This document shows, piece by piece, positions 1 through 8,857 of a stretch of 64,000 bases of DNA. The notes beneath the pieces are model-generated. The model saw only the letters and a list, made by a program, of their open reading frames with translations, ran no database searches and was not told where the DNA came from. The stretch's first letter is position 1; the number at the start of each line of letters is the position of its first letter. The DNA lies in NCBI RefSeq assembly GCF_020829495.1, contig NZ_JAIVFQ010000012.1, forward strand, positions 1 through 64,000, in the 5' to 3' direction. Origin of the DNA: Nostoc favosum CHAB5714 (GTDB taxonomy: Bacteria > Cyanobacteriota > Cyanobacteriia > Cyanobacteriales > Nostocaceae). The position numbers and the translations under genes were made by a program.

Positions 1-489
1 TATCTATTGCATGAAGATTGTCAGAATGGACATTTAGCTATCTCAAGGTTGGATAGGTTTACCGAACACTTTAAGTTGCTTGACTCTAAAGGACGGGATT
101 CAACAGAACAATGGCAAAGCCTCCAAGCCGCACATCAACTACTGGAGAATGGCTGGGGATTATATTTAGGTAAACAAGAGGAACAAAGTTTAGAGCGACA
201 GGGAAAATTAGATTTTGTTAAAGTAACCGTGCGCTTCTTTCCTGATGTTATGGTGTTTATTCAAGAAGGCGAAAAACGCCATAAAAGCCAGAAAATTTCT
301 TTTGGAGCGAAAACTCCAGATGGAAAACCAAGCTACCTAGATTACAGACTCAAACTTCCATTGCGATCGCTGACGGAATTTAGCCGTTGGGTTTATCGCT
401 TTATGGGTAGCGCCCAATTCCTTACACCGAAGGAATTGGTGGAAAAACACCAGCAACTTGCTCAAGAGTTGCTTGCTCGTTATCTTTGA
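1..489 (+). CDS. WYL-domain regulator, C-terminal part (5' end outside window)
   Basis: The reading frame is open from base 1, so the start lies outside the window and about 160 residues of the C-terminus are seen. The pattern resembles the C-terminal part of WYL-domain proteins, including the cyanobacterial CRISPR-associated TIGR03985 type: a 'GWGLYLGK' segment, then 'VTVRFFPDVMVFI', a charged stretch, and a final helical part with 'EFSRWVYRFMGSAQFLTP'. WYL domains usually bind ligands or nucleic acid and control transcription of defence loci. No CRISPR repeat is visible in the window, so any link to CRISPR would have to lie upstream. Family assignment is from memory of conserved motifs. Confidence 0.6.
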   Translation, partial: YLLHEDCQNGHLAISRLDRFTEHFKLLDSKGRDSTEQWQSLQAAHQLLENGWGLYLGKQEEQSLERQGKLDFVKVTVRFFPDVMVFIQEGEKRHKSQKISFGAKTPDGKPSYLDYRLKLPLRSLTEFSRWVYRFMGSAQFLTPKELVEKHQQLAQELLARYL

Positions 490-838
490 ACTATTGGCAT
501 CTCCTTTCTTTTCTAGCCCTAATTCATAAATGCTTGACTAGCACGAACTAAATATTCATGCTCTGGGTTTAAAGATAAATTAGGCATTAAGAACCTTGGA
601 TTTTTGAAGGCTTATCCGTATTTGAACCAAATTCAACTTCTGGCTTGGAAAACTAGTCTTCATTAGAATCCATTTCTTCAGCTCCTGTGTCACCTCTTCA
701 GCCAAATAAGTTTGATTTCACGGGTATTGAAGAGCCAGCAACACTAAGCAACAAGCTGGTGCGATTGCGCTTAGGCAGCTTTCTTCATCACACTTTCAAC
801 AAATCGCTAGGGGTGTTTTCTAGCAGTTTGAATCAGCT
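490..838. other. Intergenic region, no gene seen
   Basis: About 350 bases between the WYL protein end and the convergent nuclease gene. All frames are broken by stops and I see no strong hairpin with a T-run. It may hold decayed coding sequence, but nothing recognisable. Confidence 0.5.
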
Positions 839-1795
839 TTAACGCTCTGCGAACAACTTATTAAGCAAATCAGCTAAACGATAGCCCGCTAGACTCATCT
901 GACGTTCTGCAATTGGTTTGTTACTAGCAGCATAATTTGATGGTAAAAGCTTTCCATCATTTTTATCAGTGCTGCCAGACAGTCTTCCATTTAGATACGC
1001 TTGTTGCTTAGCCAGATTAAAACTTTCTACTTTTGCCCAGTTATCAAATTGAGTTTCTGCTAATTTTGGTATTTTACGACGTTGATAAGTATTTCTTAGC
1101 CTTATTGCTGTGTTGCGAACTGTTTGAAAATTTTCTGATCCAAGAATCAGTCCATCCCAAAACTTGTGCAAACTTATTGTTTGACTGTCTTGATTGACTC
1201 GAATGTAGAAAAGGTTTCCACCACTATCACCTTCAGGATACTGACTCGTTATTAATTTAGTCGTATGCAATGGCTGATGCACATCTCCTACTAAATGAAA
1301 TAGCCAGCATATTGCAACTGCTTTTTCACTGTTACTGGCATTACTTTGAACAATACTAATATTTTTTTTAAAAGCATACAAAATATTTTCTTCACCTGCT
1401 TTCTCAGTTGCAGTTAAATTTGAAGAACTACCAGGCTCGTAAGGAAAGTTGATGTAGTGCCACGTCTGGTGATTAAATTTTTGGTTATCACGAGCATCAT
1501 CAGGCCATCGTGCAGCCCACATAAATAAATACAAATTTTCATTTTGAGAAGGAATACTAGATTTTTTTAGAGAATTCCACTGCTGTTCAAACTTAGAAAA
1601 TTCAGGATGTTCTCTCAAAATGGCAACAATTCTATCAATCGTCTGCTGATTGCTTTGCTTGAGTTCACTGTAGGCGATCGCTCCTGAAACCATATGTCCA
1701 GCCTTATTCCAAGCATAAGCTGGTTGTTGGCACAGAAACATTGCCGATAACATCGTAACGAAAGATAATTTAAGTAAAAAATTTAACCTATGCAT
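839..1795 (-). CDS. Secreted S1/P1-type nuclease
   Basis: A 318-residue protein of the zinc-dependent S1/P1 nuclease family, which cleaves single-stranded DNA and RNA and removes 3'-phosphates outside the cytoplasm. A signal peptide ends at 'QPAYA', and the mature protein would begin 'WNKAGHMV'; in this family the mature N-terminal Trp and the following His are zinc ligands. Other expected ligand motifs are present: 'WPDDAR', 'TWHYINFP' and 'WLFHLVGDVHQPLH', then 'GDSGGN' and 'LHKFWDGLIL'. Length fits the family (about 270-320). It stands alone and converges on the WYL gene. The ATG at 1795 starts the signal peptide directly, which supports this start. Confidence 0.9.
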   Translation of the reverse strand: MHRLNFLLKLSFVTMLSAMFLCQQPAYAWNKAGHMVSGAIAYSELKQSNQQTIDRIVAILREHPEFSKFEQQWNSLKKSSIPSQNENLYLFMWAARWPDDARDNQKFNHQTWHYINFPYEPGSSSNLTATEKAGEENILYAFKKNISIVQSNASNSEKAVAICWLFHLVGDVHQPLHTTKLITSQYPEGDSGGNLFYIRVNQDSQTISLHKFWDGLILGSENFQTVRNTAIRLRNTYQRRKIPKLAETQFDNWAKVESFNLAKQQAYLNGRLSGSTDKNDGKLLPSNYAASNKPIAERQMSLAGYRLADLLNKLFAER

Positions 1796-1990
1796 GGAAT
1801 TTTTTTATAAAAGTACAGATAGAGTATAATTTATAATCAGCAGCTTCTAAAAATTTGACTTGACGTTGCCAACAGTACAAGATTAACCAATTCTCACTTT
1901 CACGATTTACGCATCAAGTCGAATAATTAAGGGGAAAGTACATAATTTTTAAACATTTTAATACAGTAAAATCACAGTCTTGTTTGAGTT

Positions 1991-2112
1991 TTAAGTAGGT
2001 AGGCGTAATTAAACATAAGATCAAACCTCACCCTCAATCCCTATCTTTAGTAAAGAGAGGGAAGCCGGAGGCAGGGTGAGGTTTGATATTTAATTTGACC
2101 CACTTACTTAGG
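1991..2112. repeat. MITE-like imperfect inverted repeat
   Basis: Perfect 14-bp arms at 2021-2034 (TCAAACCTCACCCT) and 2073-2086 enclose a purine-rich loop. Weaker complementarity continues outward: AATTAAA against TTTAATT, and AAGTAGGTAGG against CCACTTACTT. Such elements are common in Nostoc-type genomes as non-autonomous interspersed repeats. Exact outer ends and any target duplication are not clear to me. Confidence 0.5.
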
Positions 2113-2117
2113 AGAGA

Positions 2118-2906
2118 TTAGGGTAGATTCTCACAAGATTCAAATAGTCTAGCAGCGTATACATCAGCTGCACTCTTTACCCAATTAGAATTTATCCATA
2201 AAAGCCAAGCAATAAGTAAAATTATATCTATTGCTAGGTAAGTGAGTGTAGTAGAAGGGCTATTGGATAAATGGAAGCTTTTCTGTATTAAGATTTGTTT
2301 ATCTGTTTGAAATTCTACAAAAATACTAAATAATCCCATACTAAAGGCGCACTGAACTCCAAGCAAAAGCGCACCCAAGGATGAAGTAATTATTCCAATG
2401 ATTTTTATTCCTAATAAATTTCGTCGAAAACCATAATTGCAGTTTTCTTCATATAACAAGGAAAACTTGCTGTGATCGCGTGTCTTAGCTATCAAAAACC
2501 GAACACAGGTATCATAAACTTGATCTGCTAGTTCCGGCTCTGCTAATTCTTCACTTTGGCTTGGTAAAGTTTGCCCTGTTAAATTATGCAGTTTGCTATG
2601 CAAACGAGCTAACTCTACTTTGTTTTGAACATTGCGATGTCGTAGCAAACATGTTGTAGGCTTACCACCCCAAGCATTATACAATTCGTCTTCTTTAGCT
2701 TTGCCCATATCACGGGCAAATTGTGCTAATAACCTTAGCACCCCAAACCAAGTTAGCAAACTAATTACTCCTCCCCAAGACCAAACTTGATCTGGAAATA
2801 CTGCAAGAGCAACTAATGCAATTGGTAATCCCGCAAGCAATGCAGGCGTTAACCGAGCTTTGCGATTATAATCATCAAAATTTTTTTCTATAAAATCTAA
2901 TACCAT
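2118..2906 (-). CDS. Membrane protein of unknown function
   Basis: 262 residues, family not recognised. There are about four hydrophobic segments: two near the N-terminus (around residues 22-37 and 43-60), one around 165-190 and one near 220-240. A long polar cytoplasmic-like stretch (about 70-160) lies between them and contains an acidic run. It starts with ATG at 2906 and ends just before the repeat at 1991-2112. It is on the same strand as the defence-like genes that follow at higher coordinates, but a gap of about 200 bases separates it from the next gene, so it is probably not part of that operon. Function cannot be inferred. Confidence 0.6.
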   Translation of the reverse strand: MVLDFIEKNFDDYNRKARLTPALLAGLPIALVALAVFPDQVWSWGGVISLLTWFGVLRLLAQFARDMGKAKEDELYNAWGGKPTTCLLRHRNVQNKVELARLHSKLHNLTGQTLPSQSEELAEPELADQVYDTCVRFLIAKTRDHSKFSLLYEENCNYGFRRNLLGIKIIGIITSSLGALLLGVQCAFSMGLFSIFVEFQTDKQILIQKSFHLSNSPSTTLTYLAIDIILLIAWLLWINSNWVKSAADVYAARLFESCENLP

Positions 2907-3105
2907 GTATTTGTTCCTACGTTATTTTACTCTTGAAACCCAAATATTTTGCTCCAAAAACCTAATTTTTTAAAGCAACTGGCTTAATCTTTATTAAAAT
3001 TATGAGGCATTAACACTGTTGCTATTTGACTCGACAGGTTCCTATAAAAAGCAATATTCAATTAATTAGGATGTAGGAGAAACTAGCATATTTAGTTTGA
3101 ATGGT

Positions 3106-5364
3106 TCAGCAATTATACTCCTTTCCTATTGACCAAGTTTCTTGGTTGTCACCAACAATGAGCATGAGCGCTGGAAGTCCTTCATGTTTGAGTATCTCAA
3201 CAAGATAGACTAAAAGTTTGATGTCGTCACTGCTTGGCTTTGTCGAAATTTCTGGTGGGTGCGAATGCCATTCACCAATATAAGACACAATATTGGCTGT
3301 CCTTGTCTGTGCAGAGTTAATTTGTTCTTCTAATTTTTGAACTCCGCGTGTAAATCCACTTGGATCGGCTATACTGTCTGTGGGAGCAGGAAGAACATCG
3401 ACAACAAAAATTGTTTGTAACTTTTGGTCTACGTAGCCAAGCAGAACACCACCAGTCTCGTTTGGGAGATTAGCTGACCGAAACTGCCTAACCTTCTCCC
3501 GTAAATTAACGTTCCAAATTATTTTCCAGTAATCAACTGAAATAGCTAAAGGTGCTGCAACAGATACTTTGTCGGCACTGATAACTCCTAGTTGTGGCTC
3601 AACGTGCCATACCAGAATTACAGCATCAGATTGCCCCTGTCTAAGCCTGATTTGTCTTGCGAGGGTTGCAGCGTGAACCTGAAGTAAATCTGTCGGTATT
3701 ACTTTCGATACATCACGACATCCTGCACCAACCCAGAGGTGTCCTTGATGCCCATTAAGATGTTGCTCACCCCAAGTATTATTCAAGATTGCTCCGTAAT
3801 ATTGGGCTTCTAGTACATCTACTCGGATATCGCGTTGTGAATCTTCAAGAAGTAAGACAGATCCATATCCGGAAGGAGTTAGGAAAACTGATGCAGCTCG
3901 TTTGAGTTGAGCGATCGCCAATTCGCGCGGTACTGCGAGTGTCGTTGTTGCATCGATTACTATGTCTGCTGTCTCAACAGATGTTTTCAACTGAACATTT
4001 GACCAGTTAGTTACACTGTCAACAATGGCGAAAGCCTTTGCATAGCCATGAAAATAGATTTCTTCCACCATCTGTTTTACGGCATTTGCTTTGAACTGAC
4101 CAACCTGAAAATGTTTAGTAGTATGTCGGGCTAAATTGTGTGGTTTGATGTAATCAGGGTCAACAAATCTCCATGTTCCCCATGCCTCGCGATACCATAT
4201 ATCGGCAAGAACACTACCTAATGCCCCAACACCTGCAAGCACACCAGAGAATTCAGCAGTATCTGTAGTAATGCCCGAAGCTTGTCGTGCAGATGCATTA
4301 GTTAAAGAAAATGTAACTTCGAGGGGTGCAACATCAATAGAGCGCCAATCGTTAAACGAACTTGCAATCTCAACTAATGAAGGTATTTTGTAATATTTAC
4401 CATCCCTGCCATCAGTTAATACACCACACGCTTCACCCAATTGCCCAAGATTAACATTAAGGTAAAAGGCCTTGTACTCGTTCCGCTCTACACTAGTGCT
4501 GTCATTTCGTTGAATGGGTATTTGAAGAATGAGGAGTGTCTGATTGTTAGCTTTTTTGGAAACTCCTTCTGCACCCACCATGCGCTCAATCTCTGTAGAA
4601 AGTGAATCAAATAGAGTTGCTCCCCGTGCTGCAAATTGTGCGTCAAGAGTTCCTAAATCGTATGGAAAGTATTCAATAGCACCATGAGTTACTGGCTGAA
4701 GTGCAAGAGTTATACATATTAATTCTAGTTGGTCATTTTTCCGTTGAGAAGTCTGCAAAAAGTATCCCAAAAGAACTCTATCTTCCACTCGTTCTACGGT
4801 TAGAAAAAGGTTATTTTGTTGGATTTTTTCATCAAAATCTGGTGGTAAAATAATTTCAAAAGGGCTACGGAAGTAAAACTGTTCAACGGCCTGGTCTTCA
4901 CGGTGCAGTGTACCTTTAGCAGTTTCGGCAAGCCACCAAAGTACTCGATTCAAATGGCTTTGAGGAGTCCAAGAACGCTCAATTACTTCCCACGGTTCAA
5001 AATACAGACAGAGTGAAGCAGGTTCGCCCTTATTTACATAATTCTGGTGCGGCGTTGCAGGAAAATTTTGTCGTAAAGCTCGCACGTCAGGCATTTTAGT
5101 CTCTTCAGAATAAAAGATTAACCCTATTCGCTCTCGATAGAGGATACCAATTTCATTTCTAGTTGGAACACCATCATTAGTGCAATCAACAACGAGCATT
5201 TCTGCAATTCGTTGTCCTTCTCGAACAATGCATCTTAACTCTATAAGCTCAAAGAATTTGTGTGTAGAACAAGCTCTAAACACACGGCGTGAGATTGGGA
5301 TTGTCAAAGCAGCTTCGGATATCTGGGCAATAGGCTCACCAAAGTCGATGTATTTATTTGACAT
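3106..5364 (-). CDS. E2-E1-JAB fusion protein of a ubiquitin-like conjugation system
   Basis: 752 residues in three parts. Residues about 20-150 look like a prokaryotic E2 (RWD/UBC) domain with 'PHQNYVNKGEPASLCLYF'; Cys119 is the likely E2 cysteine. Residues about 365-560 are an E1/ThiF adenylyltransferase: GxGxxG at 378-383, 'VDPDYIKPHNLARH', 'VIDATTTLAVPREL', with Cys549 as candidate E1 cysteine. Residues about 620-750 are a JAB/JAMM isopeptidase with all ligands: Glu636, His700, His702, Ser711 and Asp714. In type II CBASS the same activities are split between Cap2 (E2-E1) and Cap3 (JAB); no CD-NTase is visible here. It would charge, conjugate and remove a protein modifier. The start codon directly abuts the stop of the metallo-hydrolase gene upstream, so the two are surely co-translated. 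The modifier itself is not identified. Confidence 0.85.
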   Translation of the reverse strand: MSNKYIDFGEPIAQISEAALTIPISRRVFRACSTHKFFELIELRCIVREGQRIAEMLVVDCTNDGVPTRNEIGILYRERIGLIFYSEETKMPDVRALRQNFPATPHQNYVNKGEPASLCLYFEPWEVIERSWTPQSHLNRVLWWLAETAKGTLHREDQAVEQFYFRSPFEIILPPDFDEKIQQNNLFLTVERVEDRVLLGYFLQTSQRKNDQLELICITLALQPVTHGAIEYFPYDLGTLDAQFAARGATLFDSLSTEIERMVGAEGVSKKANNQTLLILQIPIQRNDSTSVERNEYKAFYLNVNLGQLGEACGVLTDGRDGKYYKIPSLVEIASSFNDWRSIDVAPLEVTFSLTNASARQASGITTDTAEFSGVLAGVGALGSVLADIWYREAWGTWRFVDPDYIKPHNLARHTTKHFQVGQFKANAVKQMVEEIYFHGYAKAFAIVDSVTNWSNVQLKTSVETADIVIDATTTLAVPRELAIAQLKRAASVFLTPSGYGSVLLLEDSQRDIRVDVLEAQYYGAILNNTWGEQHLNGHQGHLWVGAGCRDVSKVIPTDLLQVHAATLARQIRLRQGQSDAVILVWHVEPQLGVISADKVSVAAPLAISVDYWKIIWNVNLREKVRQFRSANLPNETGGVLLGYVDQKLQTIFVVDVLPAPTDSIADPSGFTRGVQKLEEQINSAQTRTANIVSYIGEWHSHPPEISTKPSSDDIKLLVYLVEILKHEGLPALMLIVGDNQETWSIGKEYNC

Positions 5365-6504
5365 CTAGCCTGCCCTCGGTGCTGGAGAAGACACAATGAT
5401 ATTAACTCCATAGCTTGTAGAAGGATTCAAATTTACTCCTCCACTAGTAATTTGGAATTCTAAAGGTTGGGGTTTTTGAAGGTTTGGCTCCTCCATAGTC
5501 ACTATAAATCTTCGTCCACCAATCTGTTTCAAATAACGCTCGTAGCAATTTTTGGCCTGAATATGAGGTGGTTGTTTCTGTTCATAGGCTTCTCTATTAT
5601 TTTTTATTGGTTTACTTGAACTCACCAGATAAGCTTCTCGCTGTCCATACAGAAGAAGTTCTTCTACTAAAGGAACGGGAATTGTCTCCTTCTCGCCTTT
5701 CTCTGGATTGAGTGCGTGATGACTACAATGATGAGGAATGTTAAATAGATTCCATTTCAATCGATCTTCGTTGTTATGCAGTTTAGTGATATACACAATG
5801 TCTTCTAGTACGTTAGAAGTTGAGTCTCCTACAGCCAGATAGTTAGTTTGGACACCTGCAACTTCAAAGCGAACTTGGAAAATAAGTGATGCATCATTGC
5901 GTAAGTCGTCACCCTGATCAACGTGTTTAATAAATGGGGAATGGCAAAAGAACTCAACTCCGTCACTCGCAAGTGAAAAGCCCGGAACTGGCTTCCCAGC
6001 ATCAGTTATGAGGTGGCGACGCGACTCAAGTGTCAGCCCTTTTTTCTCAAGCCAAGTTTTGAGCATTTCTGGCTTAGAAAAGACCCGGATGCCTTTGCCC
6101 TCAAGAAGGCGATATTGAGCTTCTTGTCGCCAAATAACAAATTCTGCTTTTGCTGTCCATTGAGCCATTGTAGACGGTTCCAGAACCATCGCAGCTGGAA
6201 CCCATAACTCATTGATTTTAATTCGTCCGTTGCCTTGGTATTTGGTATTGTGCAACAATTCAAAGAATTCAGTACTGTTTGAGATGTGATCATTATCTCC
6301 GTGGGTGAGAGCCAAGACATCGAAATAATCTCGCTTCGCCTTGTCAAGTTCATCTCTCAGTTGACTTTTTAGGTCAATAGCGGGTTCCTCCTCGTCCTCG
6401 CCAACTTTTAGGTGACGGTAATCAAACAATAGGCGTTTACCATTGCTCAGAATGATTTGGCTTGTGTCGCCATTTTGTACTGGGTAGAAGAAGATTTTGT
6501 GCAT
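5365..6504 (-). CDS. ComEC-like metallo-beta-lactamase-fold hydrolase
   Basis: 379 residues with an MBL fold of the ComEC/Rec2-like type. The metal motif is 'LTHGDNDHIS' (His68, Asp70, Asp72, His73), followed by 'LAVGDSTSN' and 'IPHHCSHHA', which supply the later Asp and His ligands. Such enzymes are usually phosphodiesterases or nucleases. The C-terminus after residue 350 is extended and flexible-looking and ends in PAPRAG, a small residue plus Gly, as in proteins conjugated through their own C-terminus. The stop codon is immediately followed by the ATG of the E2-E1-JAB gene. Association of an E1/E2/JAB set with an MBL protein has been noted in surveys of prokaryotic ubiquitin-like systems; that it is the conjugated substrate is my inference. 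Confidence 0.8.
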   Translation of the reverse strand: MHKIFFYPVQNGDTSQIILSNGKRLLFDYRHLKVGEDEEEPAIDLKSQLRDELDKAKRDYFDVLALTHGDNDHISNSTEFFELLHNTKYQGNGRIKINELWVPAAMVLEPSTMAQWTAKAEFVIWRQEAQYRLLEGKGIRVFSKPEMLKTWLEKKGLTLESRRHLITDAGKPVPGFSLASDGVEFFCHSPFIKHVDQGDDLRNDASLIFQVRFEVAGVQTNYLAVGDSTSNVLEDIVYITKLHNNEDRLKWNLFNIPHHCSHHALNPEKGEKETIPVPLVEELLLYGQREAYLVSSSKPIKNNREAYEQKQPPHIQAKNCYERYLKQIGGRRFIVTMEEPNLQKPQPLEFQITSGGVNLNPSTSYGVNIIVSSPAPRAG

Positions 6505-6617
6505 TAGCTAACTCAATGAAGAATTAAATTTTAGTTTGCAAGTTCAAAATTTATTGGTACTTCTGCTCTATACTGTTTTTATAGAAAAGCAGCAATTTGG
6601 AACAAAGTTTACCTGCA

Positions 6618-7223
6618 CTACACAGGCTGTTCCTCTGTCCATTTCCAGAAGTAGTAAGTGTACTGCAATCCCTTATTTGTTACCTCATAGTCTCGTCGAG
6701 CAAGGTGAAGGTCATAGAGACGTTTGAGGCGATTGCTCGCTGAGTTGACAGCTAATTTGAGCAGTTCTGAAAGTTTAGGCGCAGTCAAACTGCCATGTAT
6801 TGAGAGCAAATTGAGCGTTTCTCGTAAACTTAACTCTAGTTGCCCAACACACTCCCACTGTCCGTTGGGTTCAACTGCGAGAAAAGCTAGCTTGAGATGT
6901 CGAAACTCAATAGCTGCTCCTAAGTTGGCAATTGTATCCGGTGTCAATCCTTGAAGTAGAAGAGTGCTACTAGGACACTGCCCTTGACTCATATGTTCCT
7001 GTAGTCGAATAATCGTTTCATCTAAAAATGAAACGTCTATCAATTGATTCTCAGGAAAAGATAAAAGGATGGCACTACCTTCTGGTTGTTGTTGAACATA
7101 ATGCTTTAGCCGCTCAAAAGCTTGGTTTCCTTTCTGCCGTGTTAAAAAAAATCGGCCTGAGAATCCTAAGTCCTTGAACAGATCAGCAACGTCTAAAACC
7201 TTAATTACTCCTTTCCTTTCCAA
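6618..7223 (-). CDS. STAS-like (DUF4325-type) protein with C-terminal winged helix
   Basis: 201 residues. Residues about 20-90 have the STAS-like DUF4325 pattern: 'GRFFLTRQKGNQAFERL', then 'AILLSFPENQLIDVSFLDE', where a buried strand is followed by 'D.SF.DE'. Residues about 130-195 form a winged helix ('SLTAPKLSELLKLAVNSASN' as the HTH). DUF4325 proteins usually partner a GHKL ATPase, which fits the STAS-ATPase encoded just upstream. The protein could therefore be the switchable DNA-binding half of that pair. The start is TTG, chosen because AGGTG lies about 6 nt upstream; an AAAGGAG inside the first codons hints at another start slightly downstream. A cluster of TTCACT/AGTGAA half-sites lies directly upstream. 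Confidence 0.6.
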   Translation of the reverse strand: MERKGVIKVLDVADLFKDLGFSGRFFLTRQKGNQAFERLKHYVQQQPEGSAILLSFPENQLIDVSFLDETIIRLQEHMSQGQCPSSTLLLQGLTPDTIANLGAAIEFRHLKLAFLAVEPNGQWECVGQLELSLRETLNLLSIHGSLTAPKLSELLKLAVNSASNRLKRLYDLHLARRDYEVTNKGLQYTYYFWKWTEEQPV

Positions 7224-7237
7224 ACTTCACCTTTGAT

Positions 7238-7266
7238 AAGTGACCGTTCACTTAAATTTAGTGAAC
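7238..7266. promoter_or_regulatory. Operator-like interlocking palindromes
   Basis: AAGTGA-CCGT-TCACTT (7238-7253) overlaps GTTCACT-N7-AGTGAAC (7246-7266), so three TTCACT-type half-sites alternate in orientation within 29 bases. The site lies between the STAS-GHKL gene and the winged-helix gene, close to the latter's start, and is a natural binding site for its product. Confidence 0.55.
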
Positions 7267-7301
7267 ACATATCTAAATGCTAACTACTCCTTACCTTCTT
7301 G

Positions 7302-8159
7302 TCAAGTTGAATACAGTTCTACTGCAATTTGAGTACCTGGAATAAAAGCTAAATTTGGACATCCTTGTATTTTTCCTGAACCAAAGCTTGTAATAGCGGC
7401 ATCATGAGAACGTAGCCATAAATAGCCTCCAGTCATACCAGCAATACGTTCTACTTGGCGTAATCCAAGGCCTCCACGTCCTGTTGACCTGGTTGTTTTT
7501 CCATGCATGGCTTCGATCAAGTAGCTAAGTGTATCCTTAATGTCGCTACTTCTACAGTGGTTAATTAAACTTCCAGGAATGCCACAACCAAGATCCCCCA
7601 CAGCTAGTCGAACGACGGCTTGTCCCTGAATTTCAACTTTCTGGATTAGAACACAGCCATATCTATCTCCACTATGCTCAAAAACATTCGTGCATAACTC
7701 AGACAGTACATTGATCAAGTTGTTTATGTGTGAAATTGATAACCATCTGCTATAAATGTTTTCAGCGCGGGAAACTACAGCACTGACATCTTCAATAGTA
7801 GAAACCAAAGTCAATTCCAAAAGATTAGCTGTCCTTGGATCTCGGTTCCACCGCTCTTGTAGTGGACTGTCCACGTCAAACCAGTCGTTCTCTATCTCAA
7901 AGAGAGCCATCCGTTCCAAATACTGATGAACTTTTAGCTGTATACGGCTCAGCAATATTTTATTACCCGAAACCTGCCTCAAATAACGTCCGGCAATTAC
8001 TAAAGCCAAGAGACCGTAAGGACGGATAAAACTCACTTGGCTCATATCAATTTCGTATGCTTGAGCAGGCTTAGTTTCCTGAATACGGTTATAGAAAGCC
8101 TCAATGGTTCGCGTATCTGCCCCAAGAACATCAGGAACAGTTATAGTAATAGATTGCAA
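7302..8159 (-). CDS. STAS domain-GHKL ATPase fusion (anti-sigma-factor-like switch)
   Basis: 285 residues. Residues 1-90 are STAS-like, with 'YEIDMSQVSFIRPYGLLALV' as the core strand-helix. Residues about 115-280 are a GHKL ATPase: N-box 'SELCTNVFEHS' (Glu154, Asn158), G1 'VGDLGCGIPGS' (Asp189), G2 'GRGGLGL' (227-233), and a final 'GTQIAVEL'. There is no His-kinase dimerisation domain and no membrane segment, so it is a soluble SpoIIAB/RsbW-like switch carrying its own STAS partner domain. It sits between the restriction enzyme and the STAS-like winged-helix protein and probably controls that protein. ATG start; the gene upstream on this strand ends about 50 bases away. Confidence 0.75.
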   Translation of the reverse strand: MQSITITVPDVLGADTRTIEAFYNRIQETKPAQAYEIDMSQVSFIRPYGLLALVIAGRYLRQVSGNKILLSRIQLKVHQYLERMALFEIENDWFDVDSPLQERWNRDPRTANLLELTLVSTIEDVSAVVSRAENIYSRWLSISHINNLINVLSELCTNVFEHSGDRYGCVLIQKVEIQGQAVVRLAVGDLGCGIPGSLINHCRSSDIKDTLSYLIEAMHGKTTRSTGRGGLGLRQVERIAGMTGGYLWLRSHDAAITSFGSGKIQGCPNLAFIPGTQIAVELYST

Positions 8160-8212
8160 CGTAACTACCCCTCAAAATAATAATTAATAAAGTAGATATT
8201 TCTGCAATTCTT

Positions 8213-8857
8213 TTATTCTGCATCTGACGACACCTCTGTTGGGCATCCCAAACGCGTAGACATATTTTGGCAGTGTTGTGTTACCCGTGGTTGCAAATTG
8301 GCTATAGTGACCAAATTAGGTGGTAACTGTTGAGCAAACAACCGTCCTGGATGGATTTCGTCCCACATCGAGCGCATTTGCGCTCCTCGTCCCTTACCAG
8401 GGGCATGGATACCAAAACCAGAGATAATACTGCACCAAACAGGTTGGAAATGTCTTATCAGTACTGCTTCTCCCCAAGCAACCAAGTCCACTGCCATTGC
8501 TACAACCGTAAATTGAAATTCGGCAACATCAAGATTTGGTGCTTGGCGAATGGAGTTCCTATGTTCTCTTAACCGACCAACCAGACCGCCAGCAATAGTT
8601 CCCTTTCCAGTACGCTTGCCAGGATTCTCGGCTTTGCCGATATAGATTGGCATACAGCATTTTGCTTGGTTAGCATAAGTAATATCTGCGTACAAAGGAA
8701 ACTGTCCTCGATAGTAAAGCAAGTAAACACCAACATAGCCAGCTAACTCTTCTTTGTGCTGTTCTAGTTCAGTGAGTGGGTGGCATTGCTGTCTAGCCTG
8801 AAATTCGATTAACTGGTCGCGTAAGGTAGCAGGAGCCTGGAAAACTTCTAATGGCAT
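8213..8857 (-). CDS. Eco29kI-type (GIY-YIG) restriction endonuclease
   Basis: 214 residues. The pattern matches Eco29kI-family type II restriction enzymes, which use a GIY-YIG catalytic fold: 'GVYLLYYRGQFPLY' and 'PIYIGKAE' supply the two GIY/YIG tyrosine strands. They are followed by the 'GLVGRLREHRNSI' arginine helix, 'AWGEAVLIRHFQPVW' with the metal-binding Glu, and the family-specific 'GKGRGAQMRSMWDEIHPGR'. Eco29kI itself cuts CCGCGG; the specificity here is not shown. It should pair with the C5-cytosine methyltransferase at 9907-11097, although a small unknown gene and 380 bases separate them. It is the first gene of the run that continues through the STAS, MBL and E2-E1-JAB genes. Confidence 0.8.
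   Translation of the reverse strand: MPLEVFQAPATLRDQLIEFQARQQCHPLTELEQHKEELAGYVGVYLLYYRGQFPLYADITYANQAKCCMPIYIGKAENPGKRTGKGTIAGGLVGRLREHRNSIRQAPNLDVAEFQFTVVAMAVDLVAWGEAVLIRHFQPVWCSIISGFGIHAPGKGRGAQMRSMWDEIHPGRLFAQQLPPNLVTIANLQPRVTQHCQNMSTRLGCPTEVSSDAE

Noticed and set aside
5180..5368. Plus-strand open frame opposite the start of the E2-E1-JAB gene
   Set aside because: Antisense shadow of a strongly supported coding region without its own signals.
3106..8857. Classical type II CBASS
   Set aside because: E2, E1 and JAB are present, but no CD-NTase or effector such as a cyclic-nucleotide-activated nuclease or phospholipase is found.
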